This document shows, piece by piece, positions 27,078 to 36,174 of a stretch of DNA of 64,000 nt; position 1 is the stretch's first letter; every line of letters starts with the position of its first letter. Position numbers and translations under genes: made by a program. Under the pieces are notes generated by a model, which ran no database searches, was not told the DNA's origin, and worked only from the letters and a program-made list of their open reading frames with translations. Source of the DNA: Paenibacillus_AM sp052180255. GTDB lineage: Bacteria > Bacillota > Bacilli > Paenibacillales > NBRC-103111. Location of the stretch: assembly GCF_052180255.1 (NCBI RefSeq), contig NZ_CP197466.1, positions 2,418,001 through 2,482,000 on the forward strand, given 5' to 3'.

Positions 27078-27569
27078 TTATTTAGGTAATTTCCAAGACT
27101 CCGCTATTTTCAAGAGTTCTTTTTTTATCATTTCATTATCAATTGAAACAGTTGCTTCAATATAATAGGTATTCGTTTTTTTCGGTACCTCCTTATTAAC
27201 TCTTTGTGCATATATCCAATACATTATCGAATCTGGTGATGGATTTGCTGCCGGTCCACCGTGTTTAAACTTTATTAAATGAACTTGTTCGGTTGGTAGA
27301 TTAATTGTTTCTCTATATAGCTCCTCTGAATGATTAGGTATGCTGACGTAATTCACTGGATCTTCTTGCCTGCCAATAGATACTTTCATTCCCTTCATTT
27401 GAGTAGATTCTCCTTCTAAGAGAAATTTCAACTCAGAATTAGAATCAAGATATGGGAGGCTGTTATCTGGTTGTACATCTCGATTATTATTTAGGAAAAT
27501 CATTACAACGACAGTGACAATGGCAAATATTCCAAAAACGAACAATGCATGTTTATCTCTTTTTTTCAT
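27078..27569 (-). CDS. Membrane-anchored hypothetical protein
   Basis: The start at 27569 (MKKRDKHALF) follows AGAGGT; the longer frame would use TTG. 163 residues, one N-terminal helix (LFVFGIFAIVTVVVMIFL), then an outer domain with KEVPKKTNTYYIEATVSIDN. It shares a cassette with the 26609 gene, so this is a two-gene cassette. No family recognised. Confidence 0.55.
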   Translation of the reverse strand: MKKRDKHALFVFGIFAIVTVVVMIFLNNNRDVQPDNSLPYLDSNSELKFLLEGESTQMKGMKVSIGRQEDPVNYVSIPNHSEELYRETINLPTEQVHLIKFKHGGPAANPSPDSIMYWIYAQRVNKEVPKKTNTYYIEATVSIDNEMIKKELLKIAESWKLPK

Positions 27570-27608
27570 TTTTGAAACCTCTTTCAAAATCGAAATTACG
27601 ATGATTTC

Positions 27609-27652
27609 ATTTAACGTTCATGCGTTCCCGAATTGCGAATACTTTGTTAGAT
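27609..27652 (-). repeat. Minimal attC-like site 5 (44 bp)
   Basis: Left core ATTTAAC and right core GTTAGAT are linked by GTTCATGCGTTCCCG and GCGAATACTTT only; the three inner arms are absent. 3' site of the methyltransferase cassette. Confidence 0.7.
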
Positions 27653-27677
27653 GATGTCGCCAACTCCTTTGAAAACA

Positions 27678-28292
27678 TTACCCTTTCCTTAAAACCATTC
27701 CTTGGAAATTTAACTTCATTCCTTCCAGAGGAACTGTTCTGAATTCTTGAAGATCAAATATTTGTGTGACTTTCTCCTTCATCTTCATCTCATCATAAAA
27801 TGAAAAAAATCGCTGTGGTTGACATGGATCTTCTTCCCATATACCTTCACTATTATATCCGCCGTACACACCCATATAAAAAGTACTTTCAGGTTTCATT
27901 ACACGTCTTATTTCTTTTAGAACATTTAATAAATCTTGTTTTGGAATGTGTAATAGTGAATTCATCGCCCAAATTCCATCAAAAAAATTATCTTCAAAAC
28001 TTAAGTTATAGAAATCCATTTTGAGAGCATTGAGTCCCCTTCTAATACAGGCTTCTACCATTTTGGGACTAATGTCAATGCACGTAACATCATGCCCATT
28101 TTCCTTTATGTACCTACTATGCTGGCCAGAACCAGCTCCCAGATCTAAGATTTTGGTTTGCTTTCTTAAATTCAAAAGTGAAAGAAAATAATCAAGTTCA
28201 TTTAGTTTCCACGGTTCAATACTGGATTTATCCCTCAATTTTGCATTCTCATCGTAACTTCTTTTTAGATTTTCTTTGATATGCTGATTCAT
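27678..28292 (-). CDS. Class I SAM-dependent methyltransferase (cassette)
   Basis: 204 residues. Motif I KILDLGAGSGQHSRY at residues 47-61, motif II acidic end in VTCIDISPKM, and FDGIWAMNSLLHIPK (motif IV/V) define a Rossmann-type methyltransferase of the Methyltransf_11/25 group. Substrate unknown. Sits between a mini site and a short site, so its cassette has reduced sites on both sides. Confidence 0.83.
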   Translation of the reverse strand: MNQHIKENLKRSYDENAKLRDKSSIEPWKLNELDYFLSLLNLRKQTKILDLGAGSGQHSRYIKENGHDVTCIDISPKMVEACIRRGLNALKMDFYNLSFEDNFFDGIWAMNSLLHIPKQDLLNVLKEIRRVMKPESTFYMGVYGGYNSEGIWEEDPCQPQRFFSFYDEMKMKEKVTQIFDLQEFRTVPLEGMKLNFQGMVLRKG

Positions 28293-28327
28293 ATGCCATC
28301 GTCCTTATTCATTTATTTGCTTACTCA

Positions 28328-28427
28328 TTCTAACGTTTCCGCATTCACGAACCCTCACCGACTTAGATTGCTATTATCTTAGTCGGTGCAGGGAGCGTCA
28401 GATCGATGCGTGAATGTTTTGTTATAT
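28328..28427 (-). repeat. Short attC-like site 6 (100 bp)
   Basis: Left core TTCTAAC, right core GTTATAT. Outer arm GCATTCACG with CGTGAATG; second arm CACCGACTTAGA with TCTTAGTCGGTG; third arm missing. 3' site of the 28452 GNAT gene. Confidence 0.78.
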
Positions 28428-28451
28428 GACGCCGACACTTCTTGATACTAC

Positions 28452-28973
28452 TTACAATAGATTCTTATTTAGTTCTTTAATAAAATATAGATTTAAATCG
28501 TCATCTACACGCACTACATCTCCTGGATCTACTTCCTTGTTATTATACATAATTCCATTTCCATCAGGTATAAAACCTCTTCTGCAATATATTCTTTGTG
28601 CTGTTCCATAATCTTTAAATAATCCCACTCCAATTCCAATCCTGTTATACTTTCTATTTACTATGATCTCAAATTCATTGATTATCTGATTGGCAATACC
28701 ACGTCTTTGGTACTCTGAGAATACATTTAAATCATTGATTTCTGGAATGCTATGTTCCTTAAAATACGGATAGTCGGATTCATATTTCAAATGTGAAACT
28801 CCTGCTAATTCGTGATTTATGAATGCTAGTAACGTAACACGTTTTCCATCTTTGTTCTCTTTCTCACATAAATCATAATACTCATCCGATCGATGTATAT
28901 TATGATTAACAAACGCTTCTTTCCATATTTCCTTTAGATCTTGAGTTTCTAACTGTTTTAGAATTACTTCCAT
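28452..28973 (-). CDS. GNAT N-acetyltransferase (cassette)
   Basis: 173 residues; DLNVFSEYQRRGIANQIINE is the CoA loop, with IGVGLFKDYGTAQRIYCRRG closing the fold. Substrate unknown. The ending VDDDLNLYFIKELNKNLL matches GNATs annotated as diacetylchitobiose or related acetyltransferases only weakly. Confidence 0.82.
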   Translation of the reverse strand: MEVILKQLETQDLKEIWKEAFVNHNIHRSDEYYDLCEKENKDGKRVTLLAFINHELAGVSHLKYESDYPYFKEHSIPEINDLNVFSEYQRRGIANQIINEFEIIVNRKYNRIGIGVGLFKDYGTAQRIYCRRGFIPDGNGIMYNNKEVDPGDVVRVDDDLNLYFIKELNKNLL

Positions 28974-29007
28974 GGATTATCCCTCTCTATTCTAATTAGT
29001 CGGTTTC

Positions 29008-29170
29008 ATATAACGTTTTCGGTATTCACGAACCTGAGAGGTTTAAGGTGGTAAGCGCCGGGTCCGACGGACTTAGCCTCGCAGGGTTGTCCGCCTGATT
29101 CAGCTTCTCCGAATATCCTCGGGTGGACCAAAGGCGCGTAAGCGACCGCAGCATGAATACGATGTTAGGC
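29008..29170 (-). repeat. attC-like site 7
   Basis: Left core ATATAAC, right core GTTAGGC, the latter exactly complementary to the next left core GCCTAAC. Third arm GTCCGCC with GGGTGGAC. 3' site of the 29198 HEAT-like gene. Confidence 0.87.
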
Positions 29171-29197
29171 GGAGTTAGTTTGAATTACCTTCAAGTA

Positions 29198-29605
29198 TTA
29201 TTTATACCTTCCTTCTTCTATTCTACTTTTTGCTATCGCTCTTATCTCTTCATCTTCATCATTAATAAATATTTGAAGAATTTTTAAAGTCGCTTTTTTA
29301 TGTCTGGCAATAGATCTTCTAACGAGTACTTCAATATCATTTACAAATTTCATTTGAAGGTCCTCAGTAATCTTGTTTTTTGATGCAATCATACACCGAA
29401 CACGCCACTCTGGATGTTCAGATAAAATATCCATTACTTCAAATGGCACTGTTTTATTTTGTGCCACCCAAAATGCCATGTCTGGATATGTATTAATCAC
29501 TTCTTTCCATACTTCTACTGAAGCCTCTTCCCATGCTGCTCTTAGGTATTCATCAGGGTTTTCACTTGTTCTTAAACGATAAAACTCAGTTGCTGAAGTT
29601 ATCAT
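29198..29605 (-). CDS. HEAT-repeat-like protein (cassette)
   Basis: The start at 29605 (MITSATEFYRLRTSENPDEY) follows AAGGAAG; the frame extends to 29623 without a better site. 135 residues of paired helices: HPEWRVRCMIASKNKITEDL, LVRRSIARHKKATLKILQIF and DEEIRAIAKSRI. These resemble HEAT/leucine-rich-variant repeats seen in small immunity or adaptor proteins. Function inferred only as protein binding. Confidence 0.65.
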   Translation of the reverse strand: MITSATEFYRLRTSENPDEYLRAAWEEASVEVWKEVINTYPDMAFWVAQNKTVPFEVMDILSEHPEWRVRCMIASKNKITEDLQMKFVNDIEVLVRRSIARHKKATLKILQIFINDEDEEIRAIAKSRIEEGRYK

Positions 29606-29651
29606 TGTCTCGGCTTCCTTCATTTATGTTTATTCTATGCTTCTGAATTTC

Positions 29652-29845
29652 GCCTAACGTGCTTGTATTCACGACGCCCCACCACCTTAACGCTCCTAAG
29701 GAACCGGCCGCGATGCAGTTAGGTAGTGCGAGTGTGTCCGGCTGATTCCGCTTCCCTGCTGCTGGAATTCTCATCCCGAATCCGCTTCTAACTCCGGCCG
29801 GACCGAGGGGCGAATGCCCCGATGTGTGAATATGGTGTAGTTGAT
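29652..29845 (-). repeat. attC-like site 8, right core decayed
   Basis: Left core GCCTAAC; the right end reads GTGTAGTTGATG in place of GTTAGGTGATG. Outer arm GTATTCACG; second arm CACCACCTTAA with GTTAGGTAGTG. 3' site of the 29864 GNAT gene. Confidence 0.8.
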
Positions 29846-29863
29846 GTTAATGCCATCTTCGAT

Positions 29864-30379
29864 TCAACTAAAAAATGCTTTCGGGTATTTAAGTTCCCCT
29901 CTGATTTCTTGAAGTTTTCTTTCCTCAACTTCATAAACCATAAAAACCTCATCAAGCACTTCGAACTGTTTCAACTCAAGTCCAAATTTTCTTGCAGGTT
30001 GAAATCCTACCCGTGGATAGTAACTAGGATGTCCTATTAATAAAATGAGTCCATATCCTAGTGCTTTACATCTTCTGATACCTTCCTCGATCAAGCTACT
30101 TCCTATTCCTTGTTTTTGTAAATCTGGCTTAATTGCTATTGGAGCCAATACGATTACTGTATGTACTTCATTTTGAGCTTCCACTATTGCTTTACTAAGC
30201 ATTATGTGGCCCACTATTTCATTGTTTTTTTCTGCAACCAGAGATAACTCTGGTACAAACTCTTCAGACTTTCTGATTCGTTCAACTAGCTTTGATTCAT
30301 CTTCTCTATTTCCAAATGCTTGAAAGTTTATTTGATATACATCTTCGAAATCCTGTTCAATTTCTGTTCTAATAATCAT
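29864..30379 (-). CDS. GNAT N-acetyltransferase, YhbS-like (cassette)
   Basis: 171 residues. LAPIAIKPDLQKQGIGSSLI and then ALGYGLILLIGHPSYYPRVG followed by FQPARKFGL are the hallmark segments of YhbS-type predicted acetyltransferases. Substrate unknown. Confidence 0.85.
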   Translation of the reverse strand: MIIRTEIEQDFEDVYQINFQAFGNREDESKLVERIRKSEEFVPELSLVAEKNNEIVGHIMLSKAIVEAQNEVHTVIVLAPIAIKPDLQKQGIGSSLIEEGIRRCKALGYGLILLIGHPSYYPRVGFQPARKFGLELKQFEVLDEVFMVYEVEERKLQEIRGELKYPKAFFS

Positions 30380-30431
30380 TTCATATCTCCAATCATAAAA
30401 TATAGGTTTTTATATCATTACATTAATTTCA

Positions 30432-30545
30432 CCAAGCGTTCTTGTATCTACGAACACGAGAGGCTTAAAGGAGCGGAGCGACTGGGTGGCTCTGCCACTT
30501 AGCCTTGCAGGGTTGTCTGCCTGATTCAGCTTCCTCGAAATAACT
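30432..30545 (-). repeat. attC-like site, right third deleted
   Basis: The left core is degenerate (ACCAAGC). Arms 1 (left strand), 2 and the start of 3 are present up to CTTCCTCGAAAT, then the sequence passes directly into the motif that normally lies beyond the right core. Looks like a deletion between two CTTC-TCGAA repeats. Confidence 0.7.
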
Positions 30546-30556
30546 TTCAGAGTATT

Positions 30557-31063
30557 TTATCTTGCAAGATATTCTTGTGCTTGAGTCATTAATAATTCAA
30601 TCCCTTTGACACTATCTAAAACGAGTTCCCCATCATTGGGATTTAACCTCAAATCTCCGTAATGTTTCTTCATTTCTTCAAAATTAGTGATTATGTTATT
30701 GGGCTTAGGATCTAACTTTCTTTGATTAAATCTGTAAGCCCAAAGAGCCTCATCACTACAAATGCATAAAATAGGTTTCAGTACTCCGTTATTGTTATTG
30801 ATCCATTTTTGTAATTCTAAAATCTCTGGAAACGGTGCATCTATGATTAGATCCGCATTACACTTCAAATTTGTTTGCATAATCTTATAAATTAGTTGGT
30901 AACTAAATTTATTCCGCGCATCATGATCTTGTATAAAATCAAATATCGAATCATAAATATCATCTTTCCTGATAATCGCTATCTCTAGTCTCTTTCCCAA
31001 TTCATTTGATAATGTTGTTTTACCAACTCCAGCTCTTCCCCTAAAAAGAATAATATTTGACAT
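30557..31063 (-). CDS. P-loop kinase-like protein (cassette)
   Basis: The start at 31063 (MSNIILFRGRAGVGKTTLSN) follows AAAGGGAG. 168 residues with Walker A GRAGVGKTT at 9-17 and ADLIIDAPFPEI as a Walker B-like strand. A small-molecule or nucleoside kinase of the AAA_33/zeta-toxin-like group is likely. It shares the interval with the HD-domain gene upstream. Confidence 0.75.
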   Translation of the reverse strand: MSNIILFRGRAGVGKTTLSNELGKRLEIAIIRKDDIYDSIFDFIQDHDARNKFSYQLIYKIMQTNLKCNADLIIDAPFPEILELQKWINNNNGVLKPILCICSDEALWAYRFNQRKLDPKPNNIITNFEEMKKHYGDLRLNPNDGELVLDSVKGIELLMTQAQEYLAR

Positions 31064-31170
31064 ACAATTGCTCCCTTTGGATATCATTTATTCATTGTTG
31101 TTACAGATTAAAGCTACGGACCTGAAACACATTAGGTAGGAGTGCCGTGTTTACAAAATCAATGCCTCCC

Positions 31171-31788
31171 TTAATATTCATTTAGAAGCTCTTCTCTTGC
31201 CTCTATTAACCAAGGATGTACTAGTTTTAATTTATCTCGCTGATCCCATATGCTATTAAGATATATTAAGATGGCCTCATCTATTTTAAGTTCATAAACT
31301 TTAATTCTCATTTGCTGTAAGTATGGATGTTCCCCGGGTAAGTTCCATGAAATTTTGTCGGATACAAATAATATCTTATCTGTAAGATTGGAATTAGGTT
31401 TGTGAGTTGTATGACTTTCAATTGCGTTCAATATTTCTTTGTCCGTTATTCCAAAAATGTCTTTAGCCATATACTTTGATAGTTTCTGATGTATACTTCT
31501 ATCATATTTAAGTTCTTCATCAAGTATTTCAATAGACAATTCTTTGGATACATCCAGCATTGTAGAAATTGGAATAACATTGCTTATATCATGCAACAAA
31601 GCTGCCTTAATGACTTTCATAGGGTTAATAGTATATAATTTTGCGACTTGTTTTACTTCATGCACAACATCTAATGTGTGGTTCCATGTTCTTAAATCAT
31701 GATTTTGTTCAAAAAATGTTTTTACATCATATCTCAAATCGCCTGTTAAATTTAGACTCTGTACATATTTCCCGAATATTTCATTCAT
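31171..31788 (-). CDS. HD-domain phosphohydrolase (cassette)
   Basis: 205 residues. His37 in RTWNHTLDVV, the His66-Asp67 pair in ALLHDIS, and ESHTTHK supply the metal ligands of an HD hydrolase of the YqeK-like type, which act on nucleotides. It precedes the P-loop kinase gene with about 107 bases between, the two forming a two-gene cassette. Confidence 0.78.
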   Translation of the reverse strand: MNEIFGKYVQSLNLTGDLRYDVKTFFEQNHDLRTWNHTLDVVHEVKQVAKLYTINPMKVIKAALLHDISNVIPISTMLDVSKELSIEILDEELKYDRSIHQKLSKYMAKDIFGITDKEILNAIESHTTHKPNSNLTDKILFVSDKISWNLPGEHPYLQQMRIKVYELKIDEAILIYLNSIWDQRDKLKLVHPWLIEAREELLNEY

Positions 31789-31824
31789 TTTTCAATTCCT
31801 TTCATATTTTTTCGCATTAATTTC

Positions 31825-32017
31825 TGCTAACGTGCTTGTATTCACGACGCCCCACCACCTTAAGGTTCCTAAGGAACCGGCCACGATGCGGTTAGGTGAT
31901 GCGAGTGTGTCCGGCTGATTCCGCTTCCCTGCCGCTGGAATTTCTCATCCCGAATCCGCTTCTAACTTCTGCCGGACCGAGGGCTGAATGGCCAGATGCG
32001 CGAACATGGTGTTATAG
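31825..32017 (-). repeat. attC-like site 9
   Basis: Left core TGCTAAC, right core GTTATAG. Long third arm GTCCGGC with GCCGGAC. The stop codon of the 32012 gene lies inside its right core. Confidence 0.85.
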
Positions 32018-32689
32018 GATGGTCGGGCCTTCCTCGAAGCCACTTTCACTAATTGCCTGATTACTACTTAGCCATTCAGTTATGAAGTCAAATAATTCAA
32101 CAGAGTACCTATGATTATTATTACAACTTTCTATTTTCTTGTTTATTTCCTCTATGTTTTGTTCGATACTTTCTGATTCTATAAAATGAACTAATCCAGG
32201 AATCTTATTATTAAGTGCTTGAAAATATCTTTGCTGAGGCTCAATAAATTTAAGGTTTAATTCGAATCCTCTTCGTAATCTTGTACTATCCATTAATTTT
32301 CGTTTTCTTAGGTTATCTTCGTTTGTATATAGCAAAAAATACATATCTGGAAAGCCTATTCTCTTATCAATTAGCATTGGTCTGTAGAACTTCTCAACAA
32401 ATTCTAAGGACTGCCCATTAAATAATGAGAAATTAAATGACCAGTTGTACCACAAAGGTTGAAATAAATCTATATCAACAACCACTAAATCTTTTGATTG
32501 CTCTTGTTCTACTGCTATGTTCCATCTGTATAATTGACGTTCAAAAAACCATTCAGGGTATTCCTGTTCTGGTTTCTTCCACAACATAGCTACCTCTGGA
32601 ATATGAAACGCATTTTTGATTTTTGAAAGCTCAGCTGAAGTCGTAGTTTTTCCGACTGCACTTGCGCCTTCAATACTAATAATTGTCAT
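32012..32689 (-). CDS. Thymidylate-kinase-like P-loop protein (cassette)
   Basis: 225 residues with Walker A EGASAVGKTT at 7-16, DLVVVDIDLFQPLWYNWSF and a lid-like RLRRGFELNLKF. It resembles AAA_28/nucleoside kinase proteins. The last nine codons lie in the conserved cassette-end motif and the TAA stop belongs to the recombination core, so the protein's tail is partly made by the site. Confidence 0.75.
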   Translation of the reverse strand: MTIISIEGASAVGKTTTSAELSKIKNAFHIPEVAMLWKKPEQEYPEWFFERQLYRWNIAVEQEQSKDLVVVDIDLFQPLWYNWSFNFSLFNGQSLEFVEKFYRPMLIDKRIGFPDMYFLLYTNEDNLRKRKLMDSTRLRRGFELNLKFIEPQQRYFQALNNKIPGLVHFIESESIEQNIEEINKKIESCNNNHRYSVELFDFITEWLSSNQAISESGFEEGPTIL

Positions 32690-32729
32690 GGATATCTCCT
32701 ATGTAATTAATTGGTTTTGTCCGACTTTC

Positions 32730-32925
32730 CTATAACGTTCTGTGTGTTCACGAACCCGAGAGGCTTAAGGCAACATAGCTGCCGAGTCGAAGACTTAGCC
32801 TCGCAGGATGTGTCCGCCTGATTGTGCATCTTTGTACTGAAATTACTCCGTTATATATTCACTTCCCCCTACTTCCGGCGGACCGAGGATCGCTTGCGAT
32901 CCGATGCGTGAATACAGTGTATCCT
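32730..32925 (-). repeat. attC-like site 10, right core altered
   Basis: Left core CTATAAC; right end reads GTGTATCC in place of GTGTTATCC. Third-arm loop is longer than usual (about 60 bases). 3' site of the 33017 gene. Confidence 0.8.
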
Positions 32926-33016
32926 ATGACTCCGACCTCTCGAGCTACATAACAAAAATATTCTTACAAACACTTGATCTTCTAAATACTTGATCTTTTA
33001 ATAGTGATTTATAACC

Positions 33017-33247
33017 TCAAAAATAATTCGACAATATAGCAAATACAACCATCAGAATCATTACAACAATAAAAAAGTAACCGAAAATTCTTATTGGTTT
33101 TGGCATTGATTTGAAATTAACTTTCTTCGGAGGTCCTCCACCTTCACTTCTTTGCGCCTCTTCAATCATTGAGTTTATTTGGGGAGATTCTAATTCCGAG
33201 TAATCAGCTATGTGTTGAGTTTCATGATTTTTATTTTCTTCTGACAT
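33017..33247 (-). CDS. Small single-TM protein (cassette)
   Basis: The start at 33247 follows TTGAGGTG. 76 residues: a charged N-terminal half (MSEENKNHETQHIADYSELE), a GGGPPKKVNFKSMPKPIRIF linker and a C-terminal membrane helix (YFFIVVMILMVVFAILSNYF). Topology is a tail-anchored or N-in protein. Function unknown. Confidence 0.65.
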   Translation of the reverse strand: MSEENKNHETQHIADYSELESPQINSMIEEAQRSEGGGPPKKVNFKSMPKPIRIFGYFFIVVMILMVVFAILSNYF

Positions 33248-33296
33248 TTGAATCACCTCAACTATTGATTTATTTTATAATATTCTCGGAGGTTTC

Positions 33297-33380
33297 GGAT
33301 AACGTACCCGCATTTCTGACGTTCAAGCAGCTTAAGGCACGAAGTGCCGGGTCGTAAGAATTAACAACGCTTTCATCAAC
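33297..33380 (-). repeat. attC-like site, right half deleted
   Basis: Left core GGATAAC, CAGCTTAAG and the GGCACGAAGTGCC hairpin are present; then the sequence jumps to the CAACGCTTTC motif that normally follows the right core. 3' of the 33402 gene. Confidence 0.7.
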
Positions 33381-33401
33381 TATTGTGCCTCGTTTGGTCA
33401 T

Positions 33402-34316
33402 TTAATTTCTATGTTTTTCTTCAATGACTTGGTCAACTTGGCTAATGAAATCTCCCGCGAGCTTTAATTGTTGAGTAGCAAATTTTAAATCACCATAGCC
33501 TTCAATAGCATAATCTAAATTACCTAGTGTAGACATCAATATACGGGCGGTAATAGCAAAACTAAATGCTTTTGGATCAACGACGATGTCTTCATTGCTC
33601 AACATGTACCTAAATGTTGGCTCCTTAAATCCATTAAACAAGATGAGATTACCAACAAATGATGCTAGGTCCCAGTAAGCGGGCATCAATGATACATCCT
33701 CAAAATCCGTCCATATCCAGCCTTTAGAACTTGGTACTAAGTTTCGAGCTTGGGCATCTCCATGACATGGTATTAGCAAACTTGTTTCTAAGCGCATCTG
33801 TTTATCTACTTTATGAAACAACTTGAGTAATGCTTGTATACGTTGGTCAGAGCTTTTCATCAATCTCGCAGCCGATTGACTAGTCCGTTCCCAAACACCA
33901 AGCACTGGAAGTTCGTCAAAAAAGTCCTTCATTGCTATGGAGAGGTCACTCACGAGCCTAACTGCTTCACTTGGTGATGGTCGTTGTAATTGTGTAGGAG
34001 GAACATAGTTCCAAAGCGTCATCCATGTCCCATCAACGTTGTATGGTCCTGCATCAAGAAGATCAATAGGTAGTAACACGGGAACGTTCTTGATTTGAAG
34101 GTGACGTGCTACCTGTAATTCTCGATAAAGTCTCTTGTATGCGAGACCCGTTTCTTCCTGTGAAATGACATTGGCTAATCGGGCAACAATTGGATGGGGG
34201 GCCAAATGAATAATCAAGTTGCCTCCATTACTAAGAACAATAGGTGTAATTTCAGATAATCCAATAGTTTTAACAACAAATAACACTTGAGAAACTAGTT
34301 TATCTATATTTGACAA
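33402..34316 (-). CDS. APH-family phosphotransferase (cassette)
   Basis: 304 residues. The Brenner motif HGDAQARN at 185-192 and the metal-binding TDFED at 203-207 are intact. YRELQVARHLQ and the LWNYVPPTQLQRPSPSEAVR segment resemble phosphotransferases of actinobacterial and Bacillus type that modify aminoglycosides, streptothricin-like or sugar substrates. Specificity not known. Confidence 0.82.
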   Translation of the reverse strand: MSNIDKLVSQVLFVVKTIGLSEITPIVLSNGGNLIIHLAPHPIVARLANVISQEETGLAYKRLYRELQVARHLQIKNVPVLLPIDLLDAGPYNVDGTWMTLWNYVPPTQLQRPSPSEAVRLVSDLSIAMKDFFDELPVLGVWERTSQSAARLMKSSDQRIQALLKLFHKVDKQMRLETSLLIPCHGDAQARNLVPSSKGWIWTDFEDVSLMPAYWDLASFVGNLILFNGFKEPTFRYMLSNEDIVVDPKAFSFAITARILMSTLGNLDYAIEGYGDLKFATQQLKLAGDFISQVDQVIEEKHRN

Positions 34317-34410
34317 TACAACATCTCCTTAACTAAACTTATACTTTATAAATATCATCGAAGTATTGAGTATGGTTATGGTTCATTTTATTTAGTTTTT
34401 CGCTGATTTC

Positions 34411-34576
34411 CTATAACGTTCCTGTCTTCACGACGTCCCACCGACTTAAGCCCCACATGGGGGGCGGCCGCGATGCGGTTAGTCGGTGCGGATGTGTCCG
34501 CTGGATCCACTTCTCTGTCGATCGCTTCTTGCGGACCAAGGGCCGTCAGGCCTGAAGCGTGATTATAATGTTATAC
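34411..34576 (-). repeat. attC-like site 11
   Basis: Left core CTATAAC, right core GTTATAC. Second arm CACCGACTTAAG with GTTAGTCGGTG; fourth arm GGCCGTCAGGCC. 3' site of the 34617 gene. Confidence 0.86.
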
Positions 34577-34616
34577 GAAGCATTGGCCTTCCTGATTATC
34601 ATTCGTATTCTGTTAT

Positions 34617-34994
34617 TCAAAGAATATCTTCAATGTGTTTTGGAATGCCCTTATTTGATTTCAAACTTACTTCTTCGCCATTTAAATAGATAGATAGGTA
34701 TTCCCAATAAATAACCAATTGATCTGCTTCAATCTTATAAACAAATTCCATCCAACCATCAGCTACTAATTCATCATCTGCATTATAAATCATGATGCCT
34801 GAAAATCTATCAATTGATCCATCCCGATAGCTCACACACTTTCCTTCTACACAACTTGCAGACCAGTCGAATAGCAATTCATCATTAATTGTTTGATATC
34901 GTTTTAAATCTTTTATTAATTGCATTTCAACTTCTTTTCTTAATTTTGGACCCATACTAATAGCCATTCCCATATCTATAAAATTGGGTTTCAT
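34617..34994 (-). CDS. Hypothetical protein (cassette)
   Basis: The start at 34994 (MKPNFIDMGMAISMGPKLRK) follows TTGGAG; a TTG 12 bases upstream is an alternative. 125 residues, soluble, mixed alpha/beta. The DGWMEFVYKIEADQLVIYWE segment suggests a small beta-sheet domain. No family recognised. Confidence 0.6.
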   Translation of the reverse strand: MKPNFIDMGMAISMGPKLRKEVEMQLIKDLKRYQTINDELLFDWSASCVEGKCVSYRDGSIDRFSGIMIYNADDELVADGWMEFVYKIEADQLVIYWEYLSIYLNGEEVSLKSNKGIPKHIEDIL

Positions 34995-35033
34995 GGTTTT
35001 CTCCAATTTCGTTTTTTATCAAGCCAATGTTTC

Positions 35034-35193
35034 GTATAACGTTGTTGTATTCACGAACCCTCACTGGCTTAAGCCGCGTAGCGGCGGGTCGAAGACTTAG
35101 CCAGTTCAGGGTTGTCTGCCTGATACGACTTCTTCGAAATCCCTTCGGCAGAACAAGGGGCTTCTCCCCCGCAGCGTGTATATGATGTTATAA
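35034..35193 (-). repeat. attC-like site 12
   Basis: Left core GTATAAC (exact match to site 11's right core), right core GTTATAA. Second arm CACTGGCTTAAG with CTTAGCCAGT. 3' site of the 35201 gene. Confidence 0.86.
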
Positions 35194-35200
35194 GACGGAT

Positions 35201-35926
35201 TTAACCTTCCCTGAAAAACTTCCATGTCTTCTTCGAATAAACTAACCAGACCTTATACTCAGTTATCTCCTCCTTAAAATTGTAAACCTTATCCATATCG
35301 GTATAATGTCCAACTGCTGCGATTGGTATCTTTATATCTGTTTTACTTTTTGTGATCTTTGATAAATCTATTAATAAGCCTTCCAATGCAGATTCCAAAA
35401 GTACTTTCGCAATATTATTTGGCATTTCAACAAACGATCTTTTCGTCAATTTATGTAATTTTAAAGTTATTGTTCTTGATAATATCACTTTATAGTCTTC
35501 AAGCAATGACACATAAAGTTTATTAAACCATCCATCATCATGTGCATAATAAGCAAATCTTATCATTGGTATTTCGCGCAAAGGCTTGGCGAGATGACTA
35601 AAGAATAATAATTCTGCGATTTGAAATTTAGTCAACTTATCAAGGTCTTCTTCATTATTATAATCAACCCAACAAAAATCTCCATAACCGTAAACATTAT
35701 CTTCAATTAACTCACTTATTTCTTTAGATGTTACATAATCAAATCTGGTGTGCGGATTCCATTGAGCATTATCAAAATTGTGTTTAAGTAAAATTAGGTT
35801 TTCTGGTTTATTATGAACACACGACATAAATTCATAGAATTCGATCCCATATGAATAAAAACATTTACTATTTAAGTCACTACAACTTACATAGATCAAG
35901 TCTCTTAAATTTTGGTTTTTCATCAT
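35201..35926 (-). CDS. Hypothetical protein (cassette)
   Basis: The frame stays open into the upstream site, but the likely start is the ATG at 35926 (GAGGGC upstream), giving 241 residues, MMKNQNLRDLIYVSCSDLNS at the start. It contains no motif I recognise; LTKFQIAELLFFSHLAKPLR suggests an all-alpha middle. The last residues (KKTWKFFREG) come from the conserved cassette-end motif. Confidence 0.6.
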   Translation of the reverse strand: MMKNQNLRDLIYVSCSDLNSKCFYSYGIEFYEFMSCVHNKPENLILLKHNFDNAQWNPHTRFDYVTSKEISELIEDNVYGYGDFCWVDYNNEEDLDKLTKFQIAELLFFSHLAKPLREIPMIRFAYYAHDDGWFNKLYVSLLEDYKVILSRTITLKLHKLTKRSFVEMPNNIAKVLLESALEGLLIDLSKITKSKTDIKIPIAAVGHYTDMDKVYNFKEEITEYKVWLVYSKKTWKFFREG

Positions 35927-35965
35927 TGAATTTGCCCTCAATAATTTTGATTTGTTAAATCTGTC

Positions 35966-36137
35966 GTATAACGTTCTTGTATTCACGACGTCCCATCGAC
36001 TTAAGGATCCTAACGGGATCCGGCTGCGCTTGCGCAGTTAGTCGATGCGGATATATCCGCTGATTCCACTTCCCTGCCGATTGCTTCTCACGGACCGAGG
36101 AGCCGTCAGGCTCCAATGCGTGAATATAATGTTAGGT
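35966..36137 (-). repeat. attC-like site 13
   Basis: Left core GTATAAC, right core GTTAGGT. Second arm CATCGACTTAAG with GTTAGTCGATG, a good compensatory pair change. 3' site of the 36175 gene. Confidence 0.86.
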
Positions 36138-36174
36138 GATGTCTCCAACTTCTTCGAACTTCATTCTATAGTTC

